Positions 27,288 to 35,613 of a stretch of 64,000 bases of DNA are shown piece after piece. The DNA is from an uncultured Sphingomonas sp. (GTDB lineage Bacteria > Pseudomonadota > Alphaproteobacteria > Sphingomonadales > Sphingomonadaceae): positions 129,001-193,000 of the forward strand of contig NZ_CAKZHV010000059.1 of assembly GCF_936927845.1 (NCBI RefSeq), given 5' to 3'. The notes beneath the pieces were generated by a model. That model worked only from the letters and a program-made list of their open reading frames with translations. It was not told the DNA's origin and searched no databases. The translations under genes were made by a program, and so were the position numbers. The first letter of the stretch is position 1. The number at the start of each line of letters is the position of its first letter.

Positions 27288-27851
27288 GTGGACTCGTTCG
27301 CCCCCACCATCCCCACGCCGCTGGCGCACCGGCACCGCCAGGCGCAGCGACGCGCCGGCGCGATCACGCTCGTCCTCGCGCTCGCCTGCACGCTGACCCC
27401 GGTCGCCTGGGTGTTGCTTCCGCTCGCCGCCGCGCAGGCGTGGCGCAGGCGCGCGCGCGCCGCGGCCTTCGTGGGGGTTCTCGCCTGGATCGCGGCCGCC
27501 CCCACCATCGTCGACCTTCGCGCAGCCGCCGCTTATCCGCCGCTGTTGACCGGCCCCTGGATCACGCTGGTGGCGGGCGTGATGGCAACGTCGGCCGCCT
27601 GGGCATCGTCTGCGCGGCGGACCGCGGCCGAGTTGCTCCGTGCGGCCGCGCTGCTCGCACTCGCGGCATCACCCTGGTCGCCGCTGCCCGCACTGATCAT
27701 TGCACTCGGCTGTTTACTAGCCGCGCCGCACCGGCCGCGTCCGCGCGCCGCGAACGACAATGACGCGGGAGGCTGGGCGATCGCGACCACCGCGATCGCG
27801 CCACTCAGCTTCCCGGCGCGCCGTTCAGCACGCCCAGCAGCGTACGATTGA
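27288..27851 (+). CDS. Probable membrane protein, unknown function
   Basis: 187-residue frame from a GTG (MDSFAPTIPTPLAHRHRQ...). After a basic N-terminus there are four to five hydrophobic segments, about residues 24-50, 58-75, 85-105 and 115-140, alternating with Arg-rich turns in a positive-inside pattern. Its C-terminal 16 codons overlap the end of the convergent hydrolase gene. I recognise no family. In GC-rich DNA a frame of this size can arise by chance, so it is only moderately supported. Confidence 0.45.
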   Translation: MDSFAPTIPTPLAHRHRQAQRRAGAITLVLALACTLTPVAWVLLPLAAAQAWRRRARAAAFVGVLAWIAAAPTIVDLRAAAAYPPLLTGPWITLVAGVMATSAAWASSARRTAAELLRAAALLALAASPWSPLPALIIALGCLLAAPHRPRPRAANDNDAGGWAIATTAIAPLSFPARRSARPAAYD

Positions 27852-28827
27852 ACCGGTTCGCGTCCTCGACCTGCGGGGAGTGACCCAGACCGTCCATCTT
27901 CACCAGAGTGGCGCGCGGGATCTTGCGCGCGGCCTCCGGCGCGACCTGCGGGATCGCCTGCAGGAACCCGCGCAGTGACGGCGGCATCTGCGCGCGCCCG
28001 AACGCGGTCTTGTCGAGCGTACCGATGATCAGCGTGGTCGGCGCCTTGATACGATAGAGTTCGTGCGCGACCGGCTGCGTCTTGATCATCTCGGCGGTTT
28101 TCGCCTGCGCGAGCGCGACCTGATCGCGCCCCGCCCCCACGTACATGCCCGCCTGCATCGCCACCCAGCGGTCGTATGCCGGCCGCCATTGCCCGTGATA
28201 GTAATTCTCGAGCTGATACGCCTTGATCGACGCCGCGCTGGCGCGCCGCTCGCCCGTCCATAAGGTATCGACGTCGGTGTACGGCAACCCGTCCTCCGAC
28301 CGGTCGCGCAGTCCCAGCGGATTGACCAGCACCAGCCGGTCGACCGCCGCCGGGAACATGATCGCGTAGCGCATCGCCAGCATGCCGCCCATCGAATGCC
28401 CCACCACGATCGCGTGCGTGACGCCCAGCGATTTGAGCAGCTTGTCCGTGTTGCTTGCCAGCCCCTCGAAACTGTACTGCGCCGCGCGGGGCTTGGACGA
28501 TTTGCAGAAGCCGAGCTGGTCCGGGATCACCACGCGGTAGCCCGCATCCGCCAACGCCCGCGCCGTCGCCTCCCACGTCGCGCCGCAGAAATTCTTGCCG
28601 TGCAGCAACACCACCGCGCGCCCGTTCGGCCGATCGGGCACCAGGTCCATGTACGCCATCTCGGCCGGCTCGCCGACGACGGTCAGCGGGAACATCCTGA
28701 CCGCGAACGGATAAGCGAATCGCTCAAGCCGCGCGCCATAGTCCGCAGGTTTTGCGGCCGGTGCCGGGGCTGCGGCGATCAGCCCGCACAGCAGCGGCGC
28801 GAGCAGGCGGCGCGTCGGAAATGGCAT
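27805..28827 (-). CDS. Secreted alpha/beta hydrolase
   Basis: 340 residues from the ATG at 28827 (MPFPTRRLLAPLLC...). A signal peptide ends near APAAKPA. The hydrolase fold shows the oxyanion-loop LLHGKNFCG (about 75-83), nucleophile Ser145 in VVGHSMGGM, the acid Asp in IIGTLDKTAFG and catalytic His in DGLGHSPQ. The closest general family is the MhpC/haloalkane-type hydrolases; the substrate is not evident. The export signal suggests periplasmic action. It stands alone, convergent with the membrane ORF at 27288. Confidence 0.85.
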   Translation of the reverse strand: MPFPTRRLLAPLLCGLIAAAPAPAAKPADYGARLERFAYPFAVRMFPLTVVGEPAEMAYMDLVPDRPNGRAVVLLHGKNFCGATWEATARALADAGYRVVIPDQLGFCKSSKPRAAQYSFEGLASNTDKLLKSLGVTHAIVVGHSMGGMLAMRYAIMFPAAVDRLVLVNPLGLRDRSEDGLPYTDVDTLWTGERRASAASIKAYQLENYYHGQWRPAYDRWVAMQAGMYVGAGRDQVALAQAKTAEMIKTQPVAHELYRIKAPTTLIIGTLDKTAFGRAQMPPSLRGFLQAIPQVAPEAARKIPRATLVKMDGLGHSPQVEDANRFNRTLLGVLNGAPGS

Positions 28828-28888
28828 CGGTGGCGGCTCCCGGAGATCGTTACGGTGCCGCACCCTTAACCATGCGGCGCCGCGTGCG

Positions 28889-29245
28889 TCAGCCCTTCTC
28901 GGGGTCGTGCCCCCAATTCATCAGCGAGTAGCGCCAGTCGGAATGTTCCTTGTCCTTCGCCGGACCGCCCTGCGCCAGATGCCGGTGAACGTAGCCGGTC
29001 ACCTTCTTCATGTGCGCGTAATCGTCGTCGCTCAGCTCGGCCTTCTTGGTGCGCTTGATCTCGACGATCCGCTTGCCCGACTTGTGCCCGACGCTCTCGC
29101 CCTTGCCGTCGCCGTCATCACCCTTCCAGCCGACACGCTTGCTGTCGTCGGTGTCGAGGAACTTCTCCAGCTCGGCCGGGGTCATGTTCACCGCGTCGTT
29201 GAACGCTTCGTAGATCTTCTGCTGGTCGTCGGACGGGTCGGCCAC
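28889..29245 (-). CDS. DUF3140-family protein
   Basis: 118 residues, no signal or membrane segment. The order is an acidic N-terminal helix pair (KIYEAFNDAVNMTPAELEKF), then KRVGWKGDDGDGKGESVGHKSGKRIVEI, then YAHMKKVTGYVHRHLAQG and a terminal WRYSLMNWGHDP. This matches the DUF3140 layout, in which the GxSxGHxSGR-like segment is conserved and the role is unknown (sometimes annotated as DNA-binding). It is divergent from the HPP gene across a 101-nt gap. Confidence 0.75.
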   Translation of the reverse strand: MADPSDDQQKIYEAFNDAVNMTPAELEKFLDTDDSKRVGWKGDDGDGKGESVGHKSGKRIVEIKRTKKAELSDDDYAHMKKVTGYVHRHLAQGGPAKDKEHSDWRYSLMNWGHDPEKG

Positions 29246-29346
29246 GGTGCATTCTCCTTTGTCGCGGCCAACGCTGCGCCGCCATGTGCGGTTTCGCCGC
29301 CATGCACGGATTGTACGGCGCCGATCGCTCGCCTAGCGCGGCGCAC

Positions 29347-30012
29347 ATGCTGTCGTTCAAACCCATCCTCGCCGGCGCCAACCTGAGCGACCGGATGATC
29401 GCCGCCGTCGGCGCGCTGGTCGGGATCGCGCTGACCGCCGCGCTGTGCACCGCGTTCCTGCCGCACGGCCCCGCGCTGCTGCTCGTCGCACCGATGGGTG
29501 CGTCGGCGGTGCTTGTGTTCGCGGTGCCGGCGAGCCCGCTGGCGCAGCCCTGGCCGGTGATCGGCGGCAACATGCTCTCCGCGCTGGTCGGCATCGCGGT
29601 GGCGCGCGTCATACCGCAGCCCGCACTCGCCGCCGGCGTCGCGATCGGGGCCGCGATCGCGCTGATGTCGCTCACCCGCTCGCTCCACCCGCCAGGCGGC
29701 GCGGCCTCGCTGCTCGCGGTGCTGGGCGGCCATGCGGTGCAGGCGCAAGGATGGGGGTTCGCACTCGTACCCGTCGCCGCCAACGCGGTCGTGCTGGCGC
29801 TGACCGGCGTGCTGTTCCACCGTCTGTCGGGTCACAGCTACCCGCACCGCCCCGTGCCTGCCGCCGGGCACGCACCACCCGTCCTCGGCGTACCGCACCC
29901 CGAAGACATCGACCGCGCGCTCGAGGATTTGGGTGAGACGTTCGACGTGTCGCGCGACGATCTCGACCTGCTGTTCCGCACCGTCGCCGCGCACGCTTCC
30001 CGGCGCGGCTAG
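29347..30012 (+). CDS. HPP-family inner-membrane protein
   Basis: About 221 residues from the ATG at 29347 (MLSFKPILAGANLSDR); ATGs at 29284 and 29302 are in frame but only add a compositionally odd leader. Four hydrophobic helices lie between about residues 18 and 150. The signature TRSLHPPGGAASLLAVLGG contains the His-Pro-Pro of the family. Some HPP proteins have been linked to nitrite transport in plastids and cyanobacteria; in proteobacteria the role is open. The cytoplasmic C-terminus ends DIDRALEDLGETFDVSRDDLDLL, a motif often joined to HPP domains. Confidence 0.8.
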   Translation: MLSFKPILAGANLSDRMIAAVGALVGIALTAALCTAFLPHGPALLLVAPMGASAVLVFAVPASPLAQPWPVIGGNMLSALVGIAVARVIPQPALAAGVAIGAAIALMSLTRSLHPPGGAASLLAVLGGHAVQAQGWGFALVPVAANAVVLALTGVLFHRLSGHSYPHRPVPAAGHAPPVLGVPHPEDIDRALEDLGETFDVSRDDLDLLFRTVAAHASRRG

Positions 30013-30038
30013 TCGCGCCACCGCCCCACCACGCACGG

Positions 30039-30926
30039 CTAGTCGCGCAATCGCTCCGCCAGAAACGCGATCAGCGCCTCGACCCGTGCCGGGCGCAGCG
30101 CGCTCGGCGGGGTCAGCAGATGCAGCGCCACGCCGGCGGGCATCCACTCGGGCATGATCGGCACCACCTTTCCCGATGTCAGCGCCTCGCCCAGGATGAA
30201 CGCCGGCAACCGCGCGATCCCCAACCCGGCGACCAGCGCGGGCACCAGCGCGTCGCCCGAATTCGCCGACAGCGGCCCTTCCGCCTTCACCGACACCTCC
30301 GCCCCGCCCGGCCCGCGAAACCGCCACGGCCCCGTCAGGTTGGTGTAGCCGAGCAGCCGATGCTCGCCGAGCTGCGCCGGGTGCGTCGGCGTGCCGTGCT
30401 TCGCCAGATAATCGGGCGCCGCCACCAGATGCGCCGCCACCGTGCACAACCGCCGCGCACGCAACGACGAATCGGGCAAATCCGCGATCCTGAGCGCCAC
30501 GTCGAATCCTTCCGCCACGATGTCGACGCGCGCGTCGGACAGGTGGAGCTCGATCTCGATGCCCGGATGCGCCACCAGGAACTCGGCCACCAGCGGCGCG
30601 ACGTTGGAGATGCCGAACGACATCGGCGCCGCCATCCGCACCCGTCCGACCGGCGCCAAGGCGGCGTCGCGCGCCAGCTCCTCCGCCCCCTGCGCTTCCG
30701 CCACCATCCGCGCCGCGCGTTCGGCGAGCGAGCGCCCCACCTCGGTCAGCGCGAGCCGGCGCGACGTGCGGTGGAACAGCGATTGCCCCAGATGCGTCTC
30801 CAGCCGCGACACCGCTTTCGATACCGTCGCCTTGCTCAGCCCGATCGCGTCCGCCGCGCCGCTGAACGAGCGGTGCTCCGCCACCGCGGCGAAGATCGCC
30901 CATGCTTCCAGATCGGGTAGTCGCAT
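30039..30926 (-). CDS. LysR-family transcriptional regulator, divergent from pirin gene
   Basis: 295 residues. The winged HTH occupies residues 1-60 (FAAVAEHRSFSGAADAIGLSKATVSKAVSRLE), with the full LysR signature, followed by a linker helix and a periplasmic-binding-like effector domain. It resembles the CrgA/DmlR/YhjC branch (SLFHRTSRRLALTEVG). It faces the pirin-wrbA genes across a 95-nt region with a clear inverted repeat (30944-30968), so it most likely regulates itself and those genes. The inducer is unknown. Confidence 0.92.
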   Translation of the reverse strand: MRLPDLEAWAIFAAVAEHRSFSGAADAIGLSKATVSKAVSRLETHLGQSLFHRTSRRLALTEVGRSLAERAARMVAEAQGAEELARDAALAPVGRVRMAAPMSFGISNVAPLVAEFLVAHPGIEIELHLSDARVDIVAEGFDVALRIADLPDSSLRARRLCTVAAHLVAAPDYLAKHGTPTHPAQLGEHRLLGYTNLTGPWRFRGPGGAEVSVKAEGPLSANSGDALVPALVAGLGIARLPAFILGEALTSGKVVPIMPEWMPAGVALHLLTPPSALRPARVEALIAFLAERLRD

Positions 30927-30943
30927 ACCCCCTCGCTAGCTCG

Positions 30944-30968
30944 TGAAACGATGCGTTTCAATCGTTTC
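30944..30968. promoter_or_regulatory. Overlapping inverted repeats, likely LysR operator
   Basis: TGAAACG-ATG-CGTTTCA is a perfect 7-bp inverted repeat (30944-30960) in the T...A layout of LysR boxes. It overlaps a second one, GAAACGAT at 30945-30952 with ATCGTTTC at 30961-30968. The two share the left arm, so the repeated half-site is GAAACG/CGTTTC, three times in 24 nt. It lies 18 nt from the regulator start and 54 nt before the pirin start. This is the expected place for a self-repressing and activating site. Confidence 0.7.
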
Positions 30969-31021
30969 CGTTTTCGCGCCCTCCGTGTCCGCTTATCTCT
31001 GCGGCAACAATGGAGGCTATC

Positions 31022-31762
31022 ATGACCGACACCGCAGTCGCGACCCGTATCGCCAACAAATCCCGTATCGAACGCCGCCCCTTTGCCTCGCTCGGCCACG
31101 CCGACCACGGCTGGCTCGACGCGCGGCACCATTTCTCCTTTGCCAATTACTACGACCCCGACCGGATGAGCTGGGGCGCGATCCGCGTCTGGAACGACGA
31201 CACGATCGCCCCGAACAGCGGCTTTCCCCCGCACCCGCACCGCGACATGGAGATCATCACCTACGTCCGCTCGGGCGCGATCACGCACAAGGATTCGATG
31301 GGCAACACCGGCCGCACTGCTGCTGGCGACGTGCAGGTGATGAGCGCGGGCTCGGGCGTCCGCCACGCCGAATACAATCTCGAGAGCGAACCCACCACGC
31401 TGTTCCAAATCTGGATCGAGCCGACCCGCACCGGCGGCAGCCCGTCCGGGGGCGCCAAGCCCTTCCCCAAGGGTGAGCGTTCGGGCAAGTTCGTGACGCT
31501 CGCCAGCGGCTTCGCCGAAGACGGCGACGCACTGCCGATCCGCGCCGAGGCGCGCGTACTCGCCGCAACCGTCAAGGCGGGCGAGCAGGTCAGCCACGAG
31601 GTCGGCCCGGGCCGCCACGCCTACCTCGTCCCCGCCACTGGCGCAGTCGAGATCGACGGCGAGCGCTACGAGGCGCGTGACGGCATCGCGCTCACCGGCG
31701 GTCAGACCGTCACCATCACTGCGCTCGACGACGCCGAGCTGGTGCTCGTCGACTCGCTCTGA
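31022..31762 (+). CDS. Pirin-family protein (quercetinase-like bicupin)
   Basis: 246 residues. Two cupin domains; the N-terminal one keeps the metal set His71, His73 (FPPHPHRDM), His115 and Glu117 (GVRHAEYN). GHADHGWLDARHHFSFANYYDP is the standard opening of the YhhW/pirin group. E. coli YhhW has quercetin 2,3-dioxygenase activity in vitro; other pirins act as redox sensors. The ATG at 31022 has TGGAGG 5 nt upstream and replaces a four-codon longer start. It is followed by wrbA, together forming a quinone/flavonoid or oxidative stress pair under the divergent LysR. Confidence 0.93.
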   Translation: MTDTAVATRIANKSRIERRPFASLGHADHGWLDARHHFSFANYYDPDRMSWGAIRVWNDDTIAPNSGFPPHPHRDMEIITYVRSGAITHKDSMGNTGRTAAGDVQVMSAGSGVRHAEYNLESEPTTLFQIWIEPTRTGGSPSGGAKPFPKGERSGKFVTLASGFAEDGDALPIRAEARVLAATVKAGEQVSHEVGPGRHAYLVPATGAVEIDGERYEARDGIALTGGQTVTITALDDAELVLVDSL

Positions 31763-31792
31763 TCGGCCGGACTCGCTGAACCGAATGGCCGC

Positions 31793-31810
31793 CCCGGCAT
31801 TGTGGCCGGG
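31793..31810 (+). repeat. Small GC palindrome upstream of wrbA
   Basis: CCCGGC/GCCGGG around ATTGTG, 35 nt before the wrbA start. It shares its arms and the A..GTG loop pattern with the palindrome after rplO at 12003-12024. It may be a minor dispersed hairpin, and could slow the ribosome or polymerase between pirin and wrbA. Confidence 0.4.
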
Positions 31811-31844
31811 ACGGTTTCACCCAACCTGCATCAAGGAACGCCAG

Positions 31845-32444
31845 ATGACCAAAGTCCTCGTTCTCTATTACTCCTCCTACGGCCACATCGAGCAGATGGC
31901 CGATGCCGTCGCCGAGGGCGCACGCGCCGGCGGTGCCGAGGTCGACATCCGCCGCGTCGCTGAAACCGCACCGGCCGAGGTGGTGGAGGCCGCGCACTTC
32001 AAGACCGACACCGCGCACCCTGAGATCGAGGGCCCCGACGCGCTCGCCGCCTATGACGCGATCATCGTCGGCGCGCCTACCCGCTACGGCCGGATGCCAA
32101 GCCAGATGGCGGCGTTCTGGGACACCACCGGCGGTCTGTGGATGCGCGGCGCACTGGTCGGCAAGGTCGGTGGTGCCTTCACCTCCACCGCCAGCCAGCA
32201 CGGCGGGCAGGAGACGACCTTGTTCTCGATCCTGACCAACCTGCTCCACCACGGCATGACGATCGTCGGGCTCGACTATGGCTTCAAGGGTCAGATGGGC
32301 GTCGACGAGGTGCTCGGCGGCACGCCTTACGGCGCGTCGACGATCGCCGACGGCGACGGCAGCCGCCAGCCGCACGCCAAGGAACTCGACGGCGCGCGTT
32401 ACCAGGGCAAGCGCATCGCCGAACTCGCCGCCAAGCTGAAGTAA
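31845..32444 (+). CDS. wrbA: NAD(P)H:quinone oxidoreductase WrbA
   Basis: 199-residue flavodoxin-like enzyme that reduces quinones by two electrons and avoids semiquinone radicals. The FMN phosphate loop is YYSSYGHIEQM (residues 8-18); GAPTRYGRMPSQMAAFWDTTG and STASQHGGQETTLFSILTNLLHHGM are diagnostic WrbA stretches. AAGGAACGCCAG precedes the ATG. It lies 82 nt downstream of the pirin gene, on the same strand. Confidence 0.96.
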   Translation: MTKVLVLYYSSYGHIEQMADAVAEGARAGGAEVDIRRVAETAPAEVVEAAHFKTDTAHPEIEGPDALAAYDAIIVGAPTRYGRMPSQMAAFWDTTGGLWMRGALVGKVGGAFTSTASQHGGQETTLFSILTNLLHHGMTIVGLDYGFKGQMGVDEVLGGTPYGASTIADGDGSRQPHAKELDGARYQGKRIAELAAKLK

Positions 32445-32491
32445 CTGCGTGAGGCCGGGCGGTTCAGTCCGCCCGGTCGTCACCTGCTCTC

Positions 32492-32574
32492 CGTCGCCCC
32501 GGACTCGATCCGGGGCCCCGCTCCTTCTCGATCGCAGCCAGGAAGCGGGATTTCGGGTCAAGCTCGCGATGACG
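32492..32574. repeat. Dispersed palindromic repeat, copy 1 (divergent)
   Basis: An 80-nt imperfect inverted repeat in the convergent wrbA/carboxypeptidase gap. The left arm has CCCCGGACTCGATCCGGGG then CCCCGCT; the right arm starts AGCGGGAT and ends near GATGAC. It is the most diverged of five copies in this window (others at 43158, 45429, 49448, 58371). Confidence 0.75.
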
Positions 32575-32596
32575 GCAGTGTAAGCGAGATCTTACC

Positions 32597-33340
32597 TCAC
32601 CGCCGCCGCCGTTTGCCCTTTGGTTCGACCCAGGCCGGCAGCGAGAGATACACCGGCGGTGGCGATACGTTCGTGACCTCCACCGCCGTGTCGACACCCG
32701 GCGACGCCGGAAACCGCCGCCGCGCGATCGCGAACAGCGATCGTGCGCGCGCCGCGCCCGGTGCCGACGCGCTGGTGCCGACCCAGCGCCAGTGCCACGG
32801 CTCCCACTTCACCCCCTGCGCGTTGCTGACCGGGAAGGACATCTCGAAACCGTAACGCGGCGCATTCTCGCGCAGCCAGCGGAACGCGGGCGTCGCTGCC
32901 ACGCACGCCTCCGCGTCGGGACAGCCGTTCACCCGCGGCCGGAATGCAAAGTCGAGCGCGTAGCCCGTTGCATGCTCGCTGTGCCCCGGCGGCGCGACCG
33001 ACACCGCGCGCGTGTCCGGACTGGCGCTCGGCTCACGGCAGAACACGCCGGTCTGCCGCCCTTGCGACCGGTGACACGACAGCGCGAGCACGCGGCCGCC
33101 CACTGCCGGGCTCGCCGCCGCGGCCGCCAGCAGCCGTTCGAGATCGGGCAGCACCTCGCGCCTCAGCGTACAGCCGTTCACCGCCAGGCCGCTCGGCACC
33201 GGCACCAGCTCGCCCGGTGGCGCATCGCCGTAGGGCAGATGCCCCAGCACGCGCCCGTCCGTCTCGACCGCCGGCGGCGCGCCCGCGCATACCTCGGCGC
33301 TGGCCGGCAGCGCGATCAGCATTGCCGATGCTGCCAGCAC
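32597..33340 (-). CDS. M15-type D-alanyl-D-alanine carboxypeptidase (VanY-like)
   Basis: About 247 residues. The zinc peptidase signature is complete: PGHSEHATGYALDF gives Ser121, His123 and Asp130, and KWEPWHWRWVG gives Glu180 and His183. It trims peptidoglycan stem peptides in the periplasm. The N-terminal hydrophobic stretch VLAASAMLIALPASA is a short signal peptide; I use the GTG at 33340, since the only other in-frame start (GTG 33487) would overlap the divergent pseudouridine synthase gene. Two Cys pairs in the body suggest disulfides. A Pro-rich basic C-terminal tail ends WVEPKGKRRRR. Confidence 0.85.
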   Translation of the reverse strand: MLAASAMLIALPASAEVCAGAPPAVETDGRVLGHLPYGDAPPGELVPVPSGLAVNGCTLRREVLPDLERLLAAAAASPAVGGRVLALSCHRSQGRQTGVFCREPSASPDTRAVSVAPPGHSEHATGYALDFAFRPRVNGCPDAEACVAATPAFRWLRENAPRYGFEMSFPVSNAQGVKWEPWHWRWVGTSASAPGAARARSLFAIARRRFPASPGVDTAVEVTNVSPPPVYLSLPAWVEPKGKRRRR

Positions 33341-33376
33341 TAGCCGCCGCGCCCGCGCGGTGGCAGAGCGCGTGCC

Positions 33377-34027
33377 ATGCTTGGCGAACGCGTATTGTTT
33401 CTGGATGGTGAGGCGCTGGTGATCGACAAGCCCGCCGGGCTTCCCGTCGATCGCCCGCGCGACGGCGCGATCAGCCTGGAAAATCACTTGAACTCCCTAA
33501 CCTTCGGCTTCCAGCGCTGGCCCCAGGCCGTGCACCGGCTCGACCGCGATACCAGCGGCTGCCTGCTCCTGTCGCGCAACCCCAAGGCGCACGCGCGGTT
33601 CCAGCAGGCGTTCGAAGCGGGTTTGGTAGAAAAACGCTACGTCGCGATCCTCGACGGCGTGCCCGAGGGGGAAAGCGGCGTGATCGACCTGCCGCTCGCC
33701 AAGGTATCCACGGTTGAGCGCGGCTGGTGGATGACGGGCGACCGCAAGGGCAAGCCGGCCCGCACCGCCTGGGCGCTGCTCGGCACCCACGACGGCCGCG
33801 CGCTGGTCGAGTTCCGGCCCGAAACCGGGCGCACGCACCAGATTCGCGTTCACGCGCTCGAGGGGCTCGGGCTGCCCGTCACCGGTGACCCGACCTACGG
33901 CACCGCGCACAACGGCGGCACGATGCTGCACGCCGCGCAGCTCACCGTGCCGCGCGGGTCCAAGCAGCCGATCGTCGTCGCGGCTCCCTGGCCCGACCGC
34001 TTCCGCGCGCTCGGCTTCGATGGTTGA
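33377..34027 (+). CDS. RluA-family pseudouridine synthase
   Basis: 216 residues, no S4 domain. The catalytic motif is AVHRLDRDTSGCLLL with Asp56. LVIDKPAGLPVDRP opens the fold, and FRPETGRTHQIRVHALEGLGLPVTGDPTYG is the RluA C-terminal signature. It modifies uridines in rRNA or tRNA; the exact site cannot be read from sequence (closest to the short RluA/TruC-like forms). Its last 8 nt overlap the start of arfB, so two RNA/ribosome maintenance functions are coupled. Confidence 0.92.
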   Translation: MLGERVLFLDGEALVIDKPAGLPVDRPRDGAISLENHLNSLTFGFQRWPQAVHRLDRDTSGCLLLSRNPKAHARFQQAFEAGLVEKRYVAILDGVPEGESGVIDLPLAKVSTVERGWWMTGDRKGKPARTAWALLGTHDGRALVEFRPETGRTHQIRVHALEGLGLPVTGDPTYGTAHNGGTMLHAAQLTVPRGSKQPIVVAAPWPDRFRALGFDG

Positions 34028-34418
34028 CATACCCGAGGACGCGCTGGACGAGCGTTTCCTCGCCGCCACCGGGCCCGGCGGGCAGAACGTCAACAAGGTC
34101 GCCACCGCGTGCCAATTGCGCGTCGACGTGTTCCGCCTCGGCCTGTCGCCCGAAACCTATCGCCGGTTGAAGCTGCTGGCGGGCAGCCGCCTGACCGCAT
34201 CCGGCACGCTGGTCCTCGTCGCGCGGCGGTTCCGCACGCAGGAGGCCAATCGCCAGGACGCGCGCCAGCGGCTCGCCGACCTGCTCGCCGAAGCGGAGAA
34301 GCGCGAGGCGCGCCGCGTGAAAACCAAGCCGACCCGCGCCGCCAAGGCGCGCCGCGTCGACGAGAAAAAGGGTCGCAGCGCGGTCAAGGCCGGCCGCGGC
34401 AAGGTCCGGCTCGACTGA
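34020..34418 (+). CDS. arfB: Alternative ribosome-rescue hydrolase ArfB
   Basis: 132 residues. Peptidyl-tRNA hydrolase that releases nascent chains from stalled ribosomes. The catalytic GGQ is in ATGPGGQNVNKVATACQLR (residues 16-34), and the C-terminus is a basic tail (RAAKARRVDEKKGRSAVKAGRGKVR) that enters the empty mRNA channel. Both parts and the length match YaeJ/ArfB rather than release factor 1 or 2. The start overlaps the RluA-family gene by 8 nt. Confidence 0.95.
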   Translation: MVDIPEDALDERFLAATGPGGQNVNKVATACQLRVDVFRLGLSPETYRRLKLLAGSRLTASGTLVLVARRFRTQEANRQDARQRLADLLAEAEKREARRVKTKPTRAAKARRVDEKKGRSAVKAGRGKVRLD

Positions 34419-34424
34419 CGCGCC

Positions 34425-35477
34425 TCAGCGAAGCGTGGGCATCGCGCTCTCGGGCAGACGCGCACGCAGATCATCGGGCAGGCGTGCGAGCAGGTGCGCA
34501 CGGATCGTGTGCCACCATGCCGACAGGCACAGCAACGCCGACCCGATCACCAGCGCCCTCAGCGCGACGTTGAGCTTGATCGCGCCGTAAGACCGGAAAA
34601 GCTGCGCCAGCGCGACCAGGACGTAAGCGAGCGCCGACACCAGCAACGCGCGCCGATCCACCGCCAGTGCCACCACCGCGAACACCAGGTACACCGCGAG
34701 CACGCCGATCGCGCCCGCGACCCCGATCGTCGCGCCGCCGGTCACGCCCATCCAGTAGAACAGCGGGTGCGCGATCAACGGCGCCGCGACCAGATGCAGC
34801 CAGAAGGCGATGTCGGCGCGCTGCGTCGTACGCGCGCGGTCGGACATATCCCAGCGCATCGCATAAGCGAACACGCCGATGCCGCACGCCAGCGCCACGC
34901 CCGCGATCAGCGCCGGGTCGCCCGTCGGCTCGTTGCGGATCGCGCCCACCAGCGCGAGCACGAACAGCACCAGCGCGCCGATCGCCGCCGCGACCGTGAT
35001 CGCGACGCGGAACCGGCGCCAGTGCGCCAGCGCCGCCAGCCCGGCACCGATCGCTCCCGCGATCATGATCGCGGCCACCCGCCGCTGCGAATACTCACCC
35101 TCTCCCACGATCCGCGCGGCAGTGAAGCCCACTGCGCTGCCGCACGCGGTGACAAAGGTCAGCAGCAGGATGATCGACGGCAGCGCCATGCGGCGCCGGC
35201 GCGTGAACACCTCCGCCATCACCCACGATGCGATCGCTACCAGCACACCTGCGGCCACGCCGCCGATCAACGTGCCACCCACCGCCGCCGCGGCGAACAC
35301 GACCAGCACACACGCGATCGACACGAAGATGTCGTTGAACCCGGTGATGAGCCGAAACTGTTCCTCGTCGACCATCGACGTCGCGCGCAGCCCCGCCACA
35401 TGGTCGCGCAGCGCCGCCGCCGATGCAGTGATCGCGCCGGCCTCGACCGCCGATTGTATCTCGCCGTCGCTGTACAT
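34425..35477 (-). CDS. Polytopic membrane protein, unknown function
   Basis: 350 residues. A soluble N-terminal segment (MYSDGEIQSAVEAGAITASAAALRDHVAGLR) is followed by about ten hydrophobic helices separated by short Arg-rich loops. There is no recognisable transport motif. The overall plan, a short N-terminal domain and then ten or eleven helices, resembles DUF2157-type proteins, but I cannot confirm that. ATG at 35477 with GGGGGGAA upstream. Convergent with arfB, 6 nt apart. Confidence 0.7.
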   Translation of the reverse strand: MYSDGEIQSAVEAGAITASAAALRDHVAGLRATSMVDEEQFRLITGFNDIFVSIACVLVVFAAAAVGGTLIGGVAAGVLVAIASWVMAEVFTRRRRMALPSIILLLTFVTACGSAVGFTAARIVGEGEYSQRRVAAIMIAGAIGAGLAALAHWRRFRVAITVAAAIGALVLFVLALVGAIRNEPTGDPALIAGVALACGIGVFAYAMRWDMSDRARTTQRADIAFWLHLVAAPLIAHPLFYWMGVTGGATIGVAGAIGVLAVYLVFAVVALAVDRRALLVSALAYVLVALAQLFRSYGAIKLNVALRALVIGSALLCLSAWWHTIRAHLLARLPDDLRARLPESAMPTLR

Positions 35478-35613
35478 GTCGTTCCCCCCATCAGGCAGCC
35501 TAGACGCACCGCATAGGCGGTCAAGCCGGGGTGCATCGCACCGCCAGCGCGCGCCCATCGTCCACCGACGCACTATCTGGCGCTCGGCCATGCCTGCGCT
35601 TACCTGCGCGGCC

